Of a stretch of DNA of 64,000 bases, positions 45,026 through 54,911 are shown in pieces. Made by a program: the position numbers and the translations under genes. Positions within the stretch are counted from its first letter, which is position 1. The number at the start of each line of letters is the position of its first letter. The DNA is from CBDEUK01 sp965250225 (GTDB lineage Bacteria > Pseudomonadota > Gammaproteobacteria > Eutrophobiales > Eutrophobiaceae): NCBI GenBank assembly GCA_965250225.1, contig CBDFNQ010000030.1, forward strand, positions 53,730 to 117,729. The letters are read 5' to 3'. The notes under the pieces were generated by a model. That model was not told where the DNA came from, did not search any database, and saw nothing but the letters and a program-made list of their open reading frames with translations.

Positions 45026-46561
45026 TTATTCATCCATGTCATCAGAATAATATTTAAATGTGTTTAGTCCAGATGATTTTGCCTCTCGCATTGCGATATC
45101 GGCTTCTCGCAAGAGCTGACTATTATCAACACTGTTAATACGAATAGTAATACCAATATTGACTCCAGTTTTAATAGTATGGTCATCGAAAACAAACGAT
45201 TTACTTAATTCTTTAATCATACGTTTAGCAACATTAGAAATATTTTCTTTTTTCCCATAATTCTCTAACAAAATAACTAGTTCGTTTCCTCCAAATCGGC
45301 CAATAAGATCTATGTCTCTTAACATTTGTAGGATACGTTTTATGACCTCATTCATAAAATGATTGCTAACCTCATCTCCCAATGTATCTTTAATCTCGTC
45401 GAAATTGTCAATTTCAACTATCATTATGGCCTGATTTTCATTATCTTTTGATCCCCGTTTTAATCGGGTAATAGGATGTTCTTCATATAATCGTTTACCT
45501 GACACGTTGTACATGGAATTATTATCAGACACATAGGACAATAACATATCCTGTTGATGTTCCAGATAAAGTATCTGCTTATATGAACGTATTGACGTAT
45601 AGAGAGTATCGAAAAAATTCTCTGCTGTAATTTCTGATTTATTTTTAAAATCATTGACATCATAACTTTCAATTAAATCCTTGACATCCAGATTAGCCGC
45701 CTGACCGGTACGCAAGATGATTCGTGGGGTTGTCAATTCCAATGTATCACGTACATATTTAATAACCTCAAGCCCGGCATCATTGGTCTCCATAATGATA
45801 TCCAACAAGATCACCGCGACATCAGGGTGTTCATCGACAATCAATTTTGCTTCTTTCGCCGAATAAGCATGCAGATTAATAATTTCTCTATTCTCAAAAG
45901 AAAAATCTCGCAACACAAATTTTGTAACACTGTGCACAGACTCTTCATCATCGACTATCAGGACCTTTAACGGTCTGTCAGAATCGAATGGTACTGGATC
46001 ACTAACCAAATCTTCCTTAATTTGATCCTCAGATTCAATTAAATTTCTGTTAGATGTGGCTTCAGATAAGTGTGAAAATCTATGTAGGGCAACAATGATA
46101 TTCGTGGATAAATTTGATGCGGTAGCATCTACTTTATTAATATAACCATTAACATCATATTCCATGATGATGGTTTGTTCAGGGGCAAAGGCAGGATAGG
46201 CTGTTCGAATAATAATTTGGGTTATTGAATCTGCTTTATCATCACGAATGTAATTTATAAGTTTTAATCCTGAATAATCCTCTTCCATAACGACATCAAG
46301 CAGAATTAGTGCAATATCATGTTGCTTATCAATTATTTCACGTGCTTCCTCCTCACTATAAGCATGCAAAAAGCTTATGGGTTGACCTGAAAAGACAAAA
46401 TCAGAAAGTACATGCTCTGTTACCCGATGTACATCGGCTTCATCATCAACAATTAGAATTTTCCATGAGATTAGACTTGAATGGATAGGTTGATCTTCTT
46501 TATCATCAACAAATTTTATCCGATCATCCAATGCAACATCTTTATTCAGCTCATCAGGCAT
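45026..46561 (-). CDS. double-receiver response regulator with degenerate GGDEF domain
   Basis: 511 aa. Two receiver domains of the type found with DUF3369 proteins: residues about 30-150 (ILIVDDEADVHRV, LLDVVM with the phospho-Asp) and 200-320 (VLIVDDEESVHSV, LLDIIM). A GGDEF domain covers about 380-505, but its active motif reads GRFGGNELVILL, that is GGNEL. The Asp-to-Asn change should weaken or abolish cyclic-di-GMP synthesis. No EAL domain. It lies upstream of the histidine kinase on the same strand, so it is the likely cognate regulator. Confidence 0.87.
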   Translation of the reverse strand: MPDELNKDVALDDRIKFVDDKEDQPIHSSLISWKILIVDDEADVHRVTEHVLSDFVFSGQPISFLHAYSEEEAREIIDKQHDIALILLDVVMEEDYSGLKLINYIRDDKADSITQIIIRTAYPAFAPEQTIIMEYDVNGYINKVDATASNLSTNIIVALHRFSHLSEATSNRNLIESEDQIKEDLVSDPVPFDSDRPLKVLIVDDEESVHSVTKFVLRDFSFENREIINLHAYSAKEAKLIVDEHPDVAVILLDIIMETNDAGLEVIKYVRDTLELTTPRIILRTGQAANLDVKDLIESYDVNDFKNKSEITAENFFDTLYTSIRSYKQILYLEHQQDMLLSYVSDNNSMYNVSGKRLYEEHPITRLKRGSKDNENQAIMIVEIDNFDEIKDTLGDEVSNHFMNEVIKRILQMLRDIDLIGRFGGNELVILLENYGKKENISNVAKRMIKELSKSFVFDDHTIKTGVNIGITIRINSVDNSQLLREADIAMREAKSSGLNTFKYYSDDMDE

Positions 46562-46760
46562 GTTTCACCATTAGGTATACATCATCTGAAGGCATTTAAC
46601 ATAATATGTCATGCCAGCAACAACTTAACTATTGGTATTCGTAAAAAATATGGGGTAACCAACAGTATAATATGAAATTGTACTGCAAAAACAGACACTT
46701 GTTTAGTATATATAACAATAAAATTTTAATTTCTGCAAACCGGGGGAAGTCCACTTACCC

Positions 46761-47470
46761 TTATCTTAATCGTACCATGAATGGTCCCCCAGTTGATGGA
46801 TCCTCCTCAACGGTTCCTTCTGGGTCCTCTTTAGGGCCAGCCTTTTCTCTCTTCTCGGGTGGGCCCATCAAGACTCCACAGGGTGTTGATAATGGGACTA
46901 CTACCCTCTCATCGGCTCTAGCATCATTGTGCGCTACGTGTCCAAAAATACTCTCCCAGGCAGGCATCGCTCCACCTGAAGTGTCCATTTCTAGATAAGT
47001 TCTATAAAGATCATTGTATATTTTAGCTTTGTCCTTGCTTAAATTTTCCCTGAGCGTTGTGCATATGTGCCGGGCTGCATCCCACCTGGGACGGTTGTAG
47101 AATGCCCCTTTCTTACAATACATCTCAGTGGTGCATATCGGATGACCAAGTGTTGTACACAAACCTGGGATTATTCCCTTCCACCGGTTGAAATCATTCG
47201 CCCGCTTCGCCTCTTTCTTAATCCAATCATCCATGTCAGTTAATGGCATGTCGTAAATGGCTCCATCCACCGCACGCTCCTCCAGTCGTTCCTGCTCCCA
47301 TGAGGGCCCAGAGCTGCCTGATATATTTCACAGTACTGCAGAAGTAATTCTTGCCTATTTGGATTGGGGGGATTCGATTGTGATAGATCGGTTGCTGCCA
47401 GAGCGCCTGCGCATATGATGGATGCTACCGCTACCGTTAGCCCGACCGTGTAATTATTTCTCTTCGTCAT
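46761..47470 (-). pseudogene. secreted hypothetical protein, split by a frameshift
   Basis: The first part starts MTKRNNYTVGLTVAVASIIC AGALA at 47470, a signal peptide, and continues to QYCEIYQAALGP. The second part, in another frame from about 47300, reads EERAVDGAIYDMPLTDMDDW and runs to 46761 with cysteines (GLCTTLGHPICTTEMYC) and a Pro/Gly/Glu-rich tail. The overlap and the lack of a ribosome binding site for the second frame suggest one exported protein of about 235 aa with a single frameshift near 47290. The composition is more GC-rich than its neighbours. No family recognised. Confidence 0.55.
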
Positions 47471-47542
47471 TGTATGAGAAATTCCTAGGCTACGCATGAA
47501 CCAGTTTATGGAAGAGTATTTCCATAAGCTCATTTTAATAAA

Positions 47543-47570
47543 AAGCGCCACAACTTAAAGTGTGGCGCTT
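47543..47570 (-). terminator. Rho-independent terminator of the porin gene
   Basis: A perfect 10-bp stem AAGCGCCACA/TGTGGCGCTT with an 8-nt loop, followed on the minus strand by TTTTTATT. It lies about 70 bp after the porin stop. Confidence 0.88.
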
Positions 47571-47637
47571 CTTAATTGTAAAAAATGATGCTTTTCATAT
47601 CAAACGACAAGATATGAATAAATTTAATGTGTATACC

Positions 47638-48891
47638 TTAGAAGAACAAAATCAATCCAAGGTTTGCAACATCATTTTCAACCTCACCGCTAGAAATATT
47701 TTCAGCCTCTATATGAGAATATTCACCCACCAGAATGATGCCTGATGTCAGTGTATGGTATATACCTGCTGTGATTTTGCTTTTTTCTTCAATCTGGAGG
47801 CTACCCACAACTATATCAGCAGGGTTTGCATCCAGATTTGAAACACCATAATTCAGACCAAACTTGGTGCTACCCGCAGTATATGTGCCCTGTACCAGGT
47901 AACCATCACTTTCACGTTCCAGGCCCGTAGCATCAACCGCATCAATGAAAAATCCTGTATGACCGACACCCTCAGCTGTATAGTAGGAACCGGTAAATTG
48001 AAAGTCATTAATATTGAATTGAGCCGTTACGTCAATGGCGTATGCCTGGTAGGTTGGCCCGCCTCCAGCGATATCCACTGGCTGGGTCAACATGGTCGAT
48101 GAAATATAGCCCTGAGCAAAATTATAACGGAGCCTTCCATGGAAACCCGGGAACTCTGATCCGCTATCAGCACCCGCAAATGCTCCACTGTTAAATGAAA
48201 AGCTGCTGAGATCCAACGGCTGGAATGCACCAATCTGGGCAACCCATGCATCACTGGTCGGTAGTGTCCAGGTCACCTGGGTGATACGATCAAGGAAGAC
48301 ATAACCGGTACCCGCCGCACCCAACGAGGTATTAATTGGGCTGTGTGATATGAAATTGGCACCGACACCTAAAACCGACATATCGGCAAAGGTCACGTCA
48401 TAAGCGAAAAGGCCCCATTGGCGACCGGCCAATATTGTTCCTATACTTTCATTGCCCAGAGTCAACCAGATACGGAAACCCTCATCTGAATCTGTAGGCC
48501 CATTAAAGGACTGATTTTGATCAAGACCGCGGTCAAAGGTAAAATTAGCACTTATATCATAACCACCTCTGTTAGTGGCCACACCAAATTCAATTATCGT
48601 TGGCAGATAGCCGTTACTTATCGTGCTGACGTCTTCTTGACCATTACCCAATAGGTTACCACCACCACACGTGAATGAACCTAAAACAACTGCAGCACCA
48701 GCATCGTCACAACTGGTATAAATATATCCTACATTAATATTGCCATTTACAGAAAACGTCCAACCATCGTTTTCGATTTCAAATGCATTAACGTTTGACG
48801 CGCATAATGAACCACTAACTAATAATATAGATGTCATTTGTTTGAAAAACTTTCTTTGTAAAATTTTATGAATCACTTTAGTAACCCCCAT
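47638..48891 (-). CDS. outer membrane porin
   Basis: 417 aa. The ATG at 48891 gives MGVTKVIHKILQRKFFKQMT and a signal peptide ending NVNA; a longer upstream start would bury the signal. The mature protein begins FEIENDGWTFSVNGNINVGY, has alternating polar/aromatic beta strands with Gly/Asn loops, and ends with a terminal Phe (ANLGLILFF), the BAM-recognised end of a trimeric porin. One Cys pair lies in an early loop (CDDAG...TCGG). Last gene of the dimethylformamidase cluster, so it probably admits small polar substrates; the substrate is inference. Confidence 0.85.
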   Translation of the reverse strand: MGVTKVIHKILQRKFFKQMTSILLVSGSLCASNVNAFEIENDGWTFSVNGNINVGYIYTSCDDAGAAVVLGSFTCGGGNLLGNGQEDVSTISNGYLPTIIEFGVATNRGGYDISANFTFDRGLDQNQSFNGPTDSDEGFRIWLTLGNESIGTILAGRQWGLFAYDVTFADMSVLGVGANFISHSPINTSLGAAGTGYVFLDRITQVTWTLPTSDAWVAQIGAFQPLDLSSFSFNSGAFAGADSGSEFPGFHGRLRYNFAQGYISSTMLTQPVDIAGGGPTYQAYAIDVTAQFNINDFQFTGSYYTAEGVGHTGFFIDAVDATGLERESDGYLVQGTYTAGSTKFGLNYGVSNLDANPADIVVGSLQIEEKSKITAGIYHTLTSGIILVGEYSHIEAENISSGEVENDVANLGLILFF

Positions 48892-49340
48892 GTAATGTTG
48901 TAAATATGCAACAGATTCGAACACCTACAGCTTTGCTTATTTTTTAATAATTTTCCTATTTCTTACTGCATAAACAGCTAAGACGTGCCCCACAAGCAAC
49001 AGAATGATGGTTAATTTACAACACATAATAAAGACCCAACATATAACTATCTTATGGGCCCATAGTCATGCTTCATTTTTAGAACAATGAATGATTAAAC
49101 TTCACGCTAGGATAAGCAATGGTGTTTAAGCTAGATATATTTATGATGAGGATTATGGAATACGGACTTGCTAAATAATTAACATAAGTTAGACATGACT
49201 AATCTTTAAATTAGACACTCGCTAACTAGATTTGTGATACTTAAAGCTTAAACATCTGATGTTATCAAGATATTTGTTCCTTTAATTCGTATTAAAATTT
49301 GGATCCTGTTGTATAGTCAAGTTAACTCGTAACCACCATT
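48892..49340. other. porin upstream region
   Basis: About 450 bp without a gene, AT-rich, which must hold the porin promoter. A perfect 12-bp palindrome TATGGGCCCATA lies at 49053-49064. I see no recognisable regulator box or small RNA. Confidence 0.4.
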
Positions 49341-49718
49341 TTATGTGCAACGACAAGGCGCAGACTCTCCGCGTTCTTTTTTCATGCGTTCTGCTTCATC
49401 ACGCGCTAACTCAGGTGATGGGTATACTTTATCTTCAAATAAGATAAAGGGTTTAACCCTGTCAGCATTGAGTTGCCCAACACACCATTCCTCTTCAGGT
49501 TTAGTGCAGACAACCATGTAAGCGCCGGGTATGGGACCAAACTGCCTGTTATTGAGTACAAACAAAGATTTCGCCAAATCATCGAGTTTATCAACATCAA
49601 GTAATCCTAATGCCGCTTTTTCGAGTTCGTTGGGTGGGATCGCGCTTGCCCCCATCTCTGCCTTACCATCCAGGCGTTCCATCATCGGCAAGGATGTCTG
49701 TTGTTCAGTTTGATTCAT
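49341..49718 (-). CDS. hypothetical protein next to dmfA2
   Basis: About 125 aa, starting MNQTEQQTSLPMMERLDGKA. The family is not recognised. A compact domain at residues 35-110 has FGPIPGAYMVVCTKPEEEWC, WCVGQLNADRVKPFILFEDK and ends CRCT, giving four Cys that could bind a metal or form disulfides. The first methionines are ambiguous within five codons. It follows the dimethylformamidase large subunit gene by 88 bp on the same strand, so it may be a cluster accessory. Confidence 0.6.
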   Translation of the reverse strand: MNQTEQQTSLPMMERLDGKAEMGASAIPPNELEKAALGLLDVDKLDDLAKSLFVLNNRQFGPIPGAYMVVCTKPEEEWCVGQLNADRVKPFILFEDKVYPSPELARDEAERMKKERGESAPCRCT

Positions 49719-49821
49719 CATTATCGTCTCCAATACAAATCTTGAAATAGTAACTATATTTCAGGCTGACTATTCATGAACAAAGTCACTGCATAGTCAA
49801 CCTTATCGCAATTTATAAACA

Positions 49822-52209
49822 CTAAGGTAAAGGTCCCTCTTTCAAAAATCCCTTGATTGTATTTTCAAGGATACGCGAAACATTATTGTCGTAATTGTTA
49901 TGGGAAAGACTACCGCACCATGAAAGTGATCCCGGAGCAAATACAGCCCCATCATTTGGCGTTTTATAGTAAATCATATCTGCCCTGACCATGGGATTCT
50001 CTGTACCACCACCATGATAACCGCGTACAGAAAAATGTATTTCCTCATTCACTTGTAACATCAGATTGGTATGGTTTTCTGAACGTGCTACCAAATAGGC
50101 GTTATGTGGTGTACCAAACTCAATGTCATAGCGATCCAGTTCAAGACCGGCAGCGCCACCACCGACCAGACCAAAGTCGCCTATGCGTTCATCTTCACCT
50201 ATACCTTCAAATATCCACTCGCATTCAGGCCGGGTACTGTCTTTCACTCGTTTATAATAGGAAGAAACATCGAAGCCATAGGCGGTGAAAGTGAGACCAC
50301 AAACCTTACTCGGAATACGGCCACGTGCTCGCCACATACCGCCATATTTACCATCGAAGGCATTGTTATATTCACCAGGGTTGGCCGTCCACGCACGTGT
50401 TCCGGCCTCACCTTTACGCACTTCAATAATATTATAATTATTCGGGTGATATTCGCTAATCCAGTAGAATCCATTCGCACCAAGATAAATCCAGCGACCA
50501 CCCTGACTTTGATAAGCGCTATAGGCATCCAACATCCGCTCAGAAGTATATTCTGGATGGCTTCCCGTTAAGACAACGTCGTATTTATTTAAAAGATCAA
50601 CGCCTTCTCTGTGCAGGTCCTCATCGGTATGGATATCATATTCGATATTCTTTTCTTCCAGCCAATCGACCAGATGTAAATCACCATTAAGTTGCCATAA
50701 TGAAGGTGATAACCAATGACGATATTTTGGTCGCATATTTAAAATCGGACGCAAGCGGGTTGAATAGCAAACACCACTACCATCGGAATGTAATGAATAG
50801 GTAGAAAGACCATATTCACGATGCTCATTCAAATATAGATCGGCAGGTTCCATGATAGGCACCTTACCCGCCAACAATTCTGCAACCACGCAGTTAGTCG
50901 CCAGGTTATCATTTGAATAGGCCATATAGGAATTGGTCGGCATTATAAATGCGATCCTGGAAGTCGTCGTACCTTCAGGTGGGCGCACGACGAACGGGAT
51001 GTAATCTTCCGTTTCAGCAGAATCGTTTCCGCCAACTCGCAGGCGCGCAGCATAGACACCCGTTTTCAGGTTCTTTGGTACGATATATTCAAAATCAACA
51101 TCCCAACGCGCATCATCGATATCATCATCATGGAAATGAATTGCACCATATTCTTCCGGGTTATGATGATAAACCATTTCATCCCCGGTCCAGTTATAGC
51201 CGGTCATACCACGACAAGGCAGATTGACGATAAAGCCGTTTAAAACACAGGTTGAAGAGTCGAGGATCTGGGTAGTAGCGATATTTTTCTGTATATTGCT
51301 ATGAAAGTCCCATGCACCAATGACATCATTCCTTAGTTCCGACGGGCAGCCTTTAATACCACGAGCCAACGCTTCAATTTCTGACTTTGACAAGGCACGT
51401 CTACTCAACCTGGGACGATCAATCTTGCCATTATAGTACAAACCATGTTCAGGTAATTCAATCGGGTTCCACGCTTCTTTATAATGTTTACCGAATATAT
51501 GCCTGCCGGATCGTTCTTTAATCGTTGCCGATGCCATCAAGAAAGGGGCATCATTTTGTGCCGGCTTAATATGGTTAATTGTCTCAACAACTGCAGTTGT
51601 TTCATCCGCTGGATGCAATAGCGACATACCCAGGCCACCATTCGCAAGGGTAAGTACGGGCTCTTGATACAAAACAACTTTTCCGGTTTCGGCACAGTAA
51701 CTTGCAGCAACCATATACCACACTTTACGTAGTAGCTTTTTCTCAGTCGATAATGTCATGACTTGACCTCTACCATCACCGATTTTTAATGACAAACAGC
51801 CATTCTCATCAATGAACATACCATAGCCGGATTTGCTACCTTCAACCCACTTGGTCAAAATACCCTGTGGTCCTCTTTCCAGCCCTGGATTGGAAGGGCT
51901 TTTTCGATCTGGAGTCGTTGGAAATATATACGCCTGCAAGGTAAAACTTTCGACATTCAAACGGTCATCTTGAGGAATAATGACATAGGAACCACCATGA
52001 ATTTTTTGGTTACGTCCTGGATAAGTACCGTTCACGGGAGCACTGATTTCTTCTTCTTTATAGCCTGGCCCATCCGGGTTTGTATCACCGTGGATCAAAC
52101 GCACCATTTGAACTTCATAATCTTTACCATGTTCGGAGTTGACATAAAATTTTAATTTGTCATCCGGGCAAAGAGAATATTTATTACTATAACCTGTAAT
52201 TTGTAACAT
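49822..52209 (-). CDS. dmfA2: N,N-dimethylformamidase large subunit
   Basis: Large subunit of the enzyme that hydrolyses N,N-dimethylformamide to dimethylamine and formate. 795 aa, slightly longer than characterised ~760-aa subunits. An N-terminal LamG-like sandwich is visible (SFTLQAYIFPTTPDRKSPSN; RPRLSRRALSKSEIEALARG). The large C-terminal amidohydrolase-like part has RIAFIMPTNSYMAYSNDN, YDIHTDEDLHREG and WIYLGANGFYWISEYHP. The small subunit gene lies 98 bp upstream, as in known dmf pairs. Other small amides could be the natural substrate. Confidence 0.88.
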   Translation of the reverse strand: MLQITGYSNKYSLCPDDKLKFYVNSEHGKDYEVQMVRLIHGDTNPDGPGYKEEEISAPVNGTYPGRNQKIHGGSYVIIPQDDRLNVESFTLQAYIFPTTPDRKSPSNPGLERGPQGILTKWVEGSKSGYGMFIDENGCLSLKIGDGRGQVMTLSTEKKLLRKVWYMVAASYCAETGKVVLYQEPVLTLANGGLGMSLLHPADETTAVVETINHIKPAQNDAPFLMASATIKERSGRHIFGKHYKEAWNPIELPEHGLYYNGKIDRPRLSRRALSKSEIEALARGIKGCPSELRNDVIGAWDFHSNIQKNIATTQILDSSTCVLNGFIVNLPCRGMTGYNWTGDEMVYHHNPEEYGAIHFHDDDIDDARWDVDFEYIVPKNLKTGVYAARLRVGGNDSAETEDYIPFVVRPPEGTTTSRIAFIMPTNSYMAYSNDNLATNCVVAELLAGKVPIMEPADLYLNEHREYGLSTYSLHSDGSGVCYSTRLRPILNMRPKYRHWLSPSLWQLNGDLHLVDWLEEKNIEYDIHTDEDLHREGVDLLNKYDVVLTGSHPEYTSERMLDAYSAYQSQGGRWIYLGANGFYWISEYHPNNYNIIEVRKGEAGTRAWTANPGEYNNAFDGKYGGMWRARGRIPSKVCGLTFTAYGFDVSSYYKRVKDSTRPECEWIFEGIGEDERIGDFGLVGGGAAGLELDRYDIEFGTPHNAYLVARSENHTNLMLQVNEEIHFSVRGYHGGGTENPMVRADMIYYKTPNDGAVFAPGSLSWCGSLSHNNYDNNVSRILENTIKGFLKEGPLP

Positions 52210-52307
52210 TGTATTTACCTCAAATTTAAGAGCAGTTTTCTGTTTTTCTTCCCTTTATGATTTGTTTGTATTTCAAGCAAGGGAGTTATCTTAAAAAAAT
52301 TATTAGC

Positions 52308-52715
52308 TTAGGAATATTCTGCTAGCAGGTCGGCAATTCGTTTTAAAAATATCCCGTGCTCACATGCCTCAAAAGATGAAAAAGACTCATCAAGAATTTC
52401 AACGGGATACCCACGAAAACCACTACAAATAGCTATCCTGTAATCTGCATGGCGCTCTTTTACAATCACCACGTATTTGCCGGCCATTCCATGTCGACGA
52501 AATTTATCCAACACTGTCCTAAGATCCTTGCTGTGCTCCACTGCCGGATTTCCACCTTGGGGGGCTGTGCCAACCGGATTGGATCTGTGCTCTGCAATCA
52601 GCCTGTTGCGCGAGGCATCATCGGTAAGTAAAGGCATAACGTAATGGCGTGTGATGTAATCATCAGTATCAGTATGACCTTGGTTTGTTTGCACACCTGT
52701 AGCTTCTTTTTTCAT
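52308..52715 (-). CDS. dmfA1: N,N-dimethylformamidase small subunit
   Basis: 135 aa, the size of the alpha subunit of DMFase. Typical features: a disordered N-terminus, YVMPLLTDDASRNRLIAEHR, then LRTVLDKFRRHGMAGKYVVI and a short C-terminal helix. It is the expected partner of the large subunit just downstream. The small subunit alone has no catalysis in characterised enzymes and stabilises the complex. Confidence 0.85.
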   Translation of the reverse strand: MKKEATGVQTNQGHTDTDDYITRHYVMPLLTDDASRNRLIAEHRSNPVGTAPQGGNPAVEHSKDLRTVLDKFRRHGMAGKYVVIVKERHADYRIAICSGFRGYPVEILDESFSSFEACEHGIFLKRIADLLAEYS

Positions 52716-52868
52716 TGGGTAACTCCCATCATTTCAATTTAAAGTAAAAATATTTTTTCACCTTCAAGATTAAACAACTGACTTAAAAAAACATTGTTGT
52801 GAATTTAATGAACATAATTCAAACGTTATAATAATTTGATGTCAGCTAATTCAGATTTTTTTATCTCA

Positions 52869-54800
52869 TTAATCTTCTATAAAGGCTTCAATCTCCCGAT
52901 CCAATACAGTAGACATTTCCATCTTGTAGGCGAGGAACCAAATAACGCCGACCCCAATCGCCCACCAAAATATCTGCCAAGCCCAAATTGATGGCATACC
53001 AAAAATCCAGCCTTGGTAACCCGCACCCGGCATTCCAAAAAAGGCATTGCCAATAACTACACCTGGGCCAATTGCGAAAAACATCCAGATCAATACGATG
53101 ACCCAGGCAACCGGTTTTAATTTTTGTCTTTTTACAGACAAGGCAGCATGCTTGTTTAAAAAATCATGAAATTTCATTCGATGGGATTTATCGGTATCAT
53201 TTTTAGTCAAACCAGAAATAACCAGGCAGATGACTAAATTGAAAAATATACCCCACACAGCTGAATGGATCGTCCAGGGCCAGCGAGCCCAGGGTAAGGA
53301 ACCATTACTAATCATCTGACCCAATGGTTCTGTCAAGACCACTGCAATGAGGCCTGCGATCAAACCCAACGTCGCAGCCTGGCGTGTGATCCAGGGGAAC
53401 CAGATCACTCCGAGTATGGATGGTAGCAATTGAAAACCAAAGGCAATGGCCATGCCGCCTAATAACACCATGGCTTGTTGAGTGAAGGTTGCCATTAACA
53501 ATGCGGCAAGCGTGATCAATAAGACACAGATACGCCCAACCAATATCTGCCATTCATGATCGGCATTCGGATTGAGATAGCGTTTAAATATGTCCCTGGT
53601 CAACATCCCTGAGGACGTTAATAGATAAGTAGAACCAACTGATTGAATGGCCGCCAGGGCACAAACTGCCAATATACCAAGTAACCAGGGAAAGTTATCT
53701 CCAATCGATCTTATATAGTGAATAACCAAAGTACCTTGTGGATTGTCTGAAATAACCGGAATAATATTAGCAACATTTAGTCCTGCACTATTGACCTGTG
53801 CATTAGCGCCTAACAGGTTTGCTGCCACACCCTGAAAGGTAGCAAAGAAAAATAAAATGAGTCCAACACAAAATGCCGAGCCCCAAATCAGATGAATCGC
53901 AAATCCCCGTGGTGACTTACTGGCAAACCCCCACATCGAGAATGAGGGTGATGACTGAATACCCATCATGGAGAGCATAAAAGTTAGACACATTACTGCG
54001 GTCCAGGGTCCACCAACCGGAACCTCTTTACCAAGCCCCGCAGTCCATTGAATGACGCCAGGAATGGCAAAATAACCATTATGATCACCACCACCGAGGC
54101 CTTTAGTCGAACCCCAATAGCTATCCGGAGTTTCAGCTATTTTTGCAAGACCGATATTGAGTGCATCAAATCCACCCACCAAATGAAATGCAATAAGACC
54201 AATTGTAACTGTACCCAGTAAAAATAAAACAAACTGCACAATACCGACATTGGCAACAGCACGTAAGCCACCCGTCACAACATACAACAACACAATAGAA
54301 GCCAATATCCACATAGCGAGCGTACGCGAAAAAAACCCTTCACTTAATTCACTGACTAAGAAACCAGAGGCACCAAACAACATTGCCAAAAATGGAACTG
54401 CAAATAGCAATGAAATACCTACTGAAATAATACGAATGGCATCACCCTTAAAGTAATCAGCAAACATCTCACCAGGAGTCACATAACCAAACCGCTTGCC
54501 CAACATCCATTGTCGTTTTAAAAGGATAACGCCGGCCAAGGCGATAGAGATCACGTAAAAAGATGTATTGACATACTGGAAACCATCACGAAACACCAGT
54601 CCAGGGTGGCCTATAAATACCCATGCAGCAAAACATGTTGACGTTGCTGCCAGGACAAATGCCCAGGTTGAAATTTCCCTGCCTGCAATAAAAAAATCAC
54701 TTGCGGTATTAGCCGTCCTGGACGCCCTGAGGCCCCAGAAAATACAATAGGACCAATATGCCAAAATAAAAATAAACAGCCATATTATTTTATCCGACAT
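52869..54800 (-). CDS. sodium:solute symporter (SSS family)
   Basis: About 643 aa with at least 13 hydrophobic segments. The ATG at 54800 (MSDKIIWLFIFILAYWSYC) follows a weak upstream ATG that is probably not used. Family features: SDFFIAGREISTWAFVLAAT, STCFAAWVFIGHPG, the central GGLRAVANVGIVQF and the sixth-helix region SSPSFSMWGFASKSPRGF. The substrate is unknown; placed directly upstream of dmfA1A2, it probably imports the amide or a related compound with Na+. Confidence 0.88.
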   Translation of the reverse strand: MSDKIIWLFIFILAYWSYCIFWGLRASRTANTASDFFIAGREISTWAFVLAATSTCFAAWVFIGHPGLVFRDGFQYVNTSFYVISIALAGVILLKRQWMLGKRFGYVTPGEMFADYFKGDAIRIISVGISLLFAVPFLAMLFGASGFLVSELSEGFFSRTLAMWILASIVLLYVVTGGLRAVANVGIVQFVLFLLGTVTIGLIAFHLVGGFDALNIGLAKIAETPDSYWGSTKGLGGGDHNGYFAIPGVIQWTAGLGKEVPVGGPWTAVMCLTFMLSMMGIQSSPSFSMWGFASKSPRGFAIHLIWGSAFCVGLILFFFATFQGVAANLLGANAQVNSAGLNVANIIPVISDNPQGTLVIHYIRSIGDNFPWLLGILAVCALAAIQSVGSTYLLTSSGMLTRDIFKRYLNPNADHEWQILVGRICVLLITLAALLMATFTQQAMVLLGGMAIAFGFQLLPSILGVIWFPWITRQAATLGLIAGLIAVVLTEPLGQMISNGSLPWARWPWTIHSAVWGIFFNLVICLVISGLTKNDTDKSHRMKFHDFLNKHAALSVKRQKLKPVAWVIVLIWMFFAIGPGVVIGNAFFGMPGAGYQGWIFGMPSIWAWQIFWWAIGVGVIWFLAYKMEMSTVLDREIEAFIED

Positions 54801-54911
54801 TACAAACCTTCCCATGTTTATAAGTCAATATGCAATTTTGAATTATTAATATCAATTCATTACACCATACAAAAAAATATTGAGTTCGCATTTTAAAATA
54901 ATAAAAAATCA

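Noticed and set aside
49053..49064. TATGGGCCCATA palindrome as a regulatory operator for the porin
   Set aside because: A single 12-bp palindrome with no second copy and no matching regulator; it could arise by chance.
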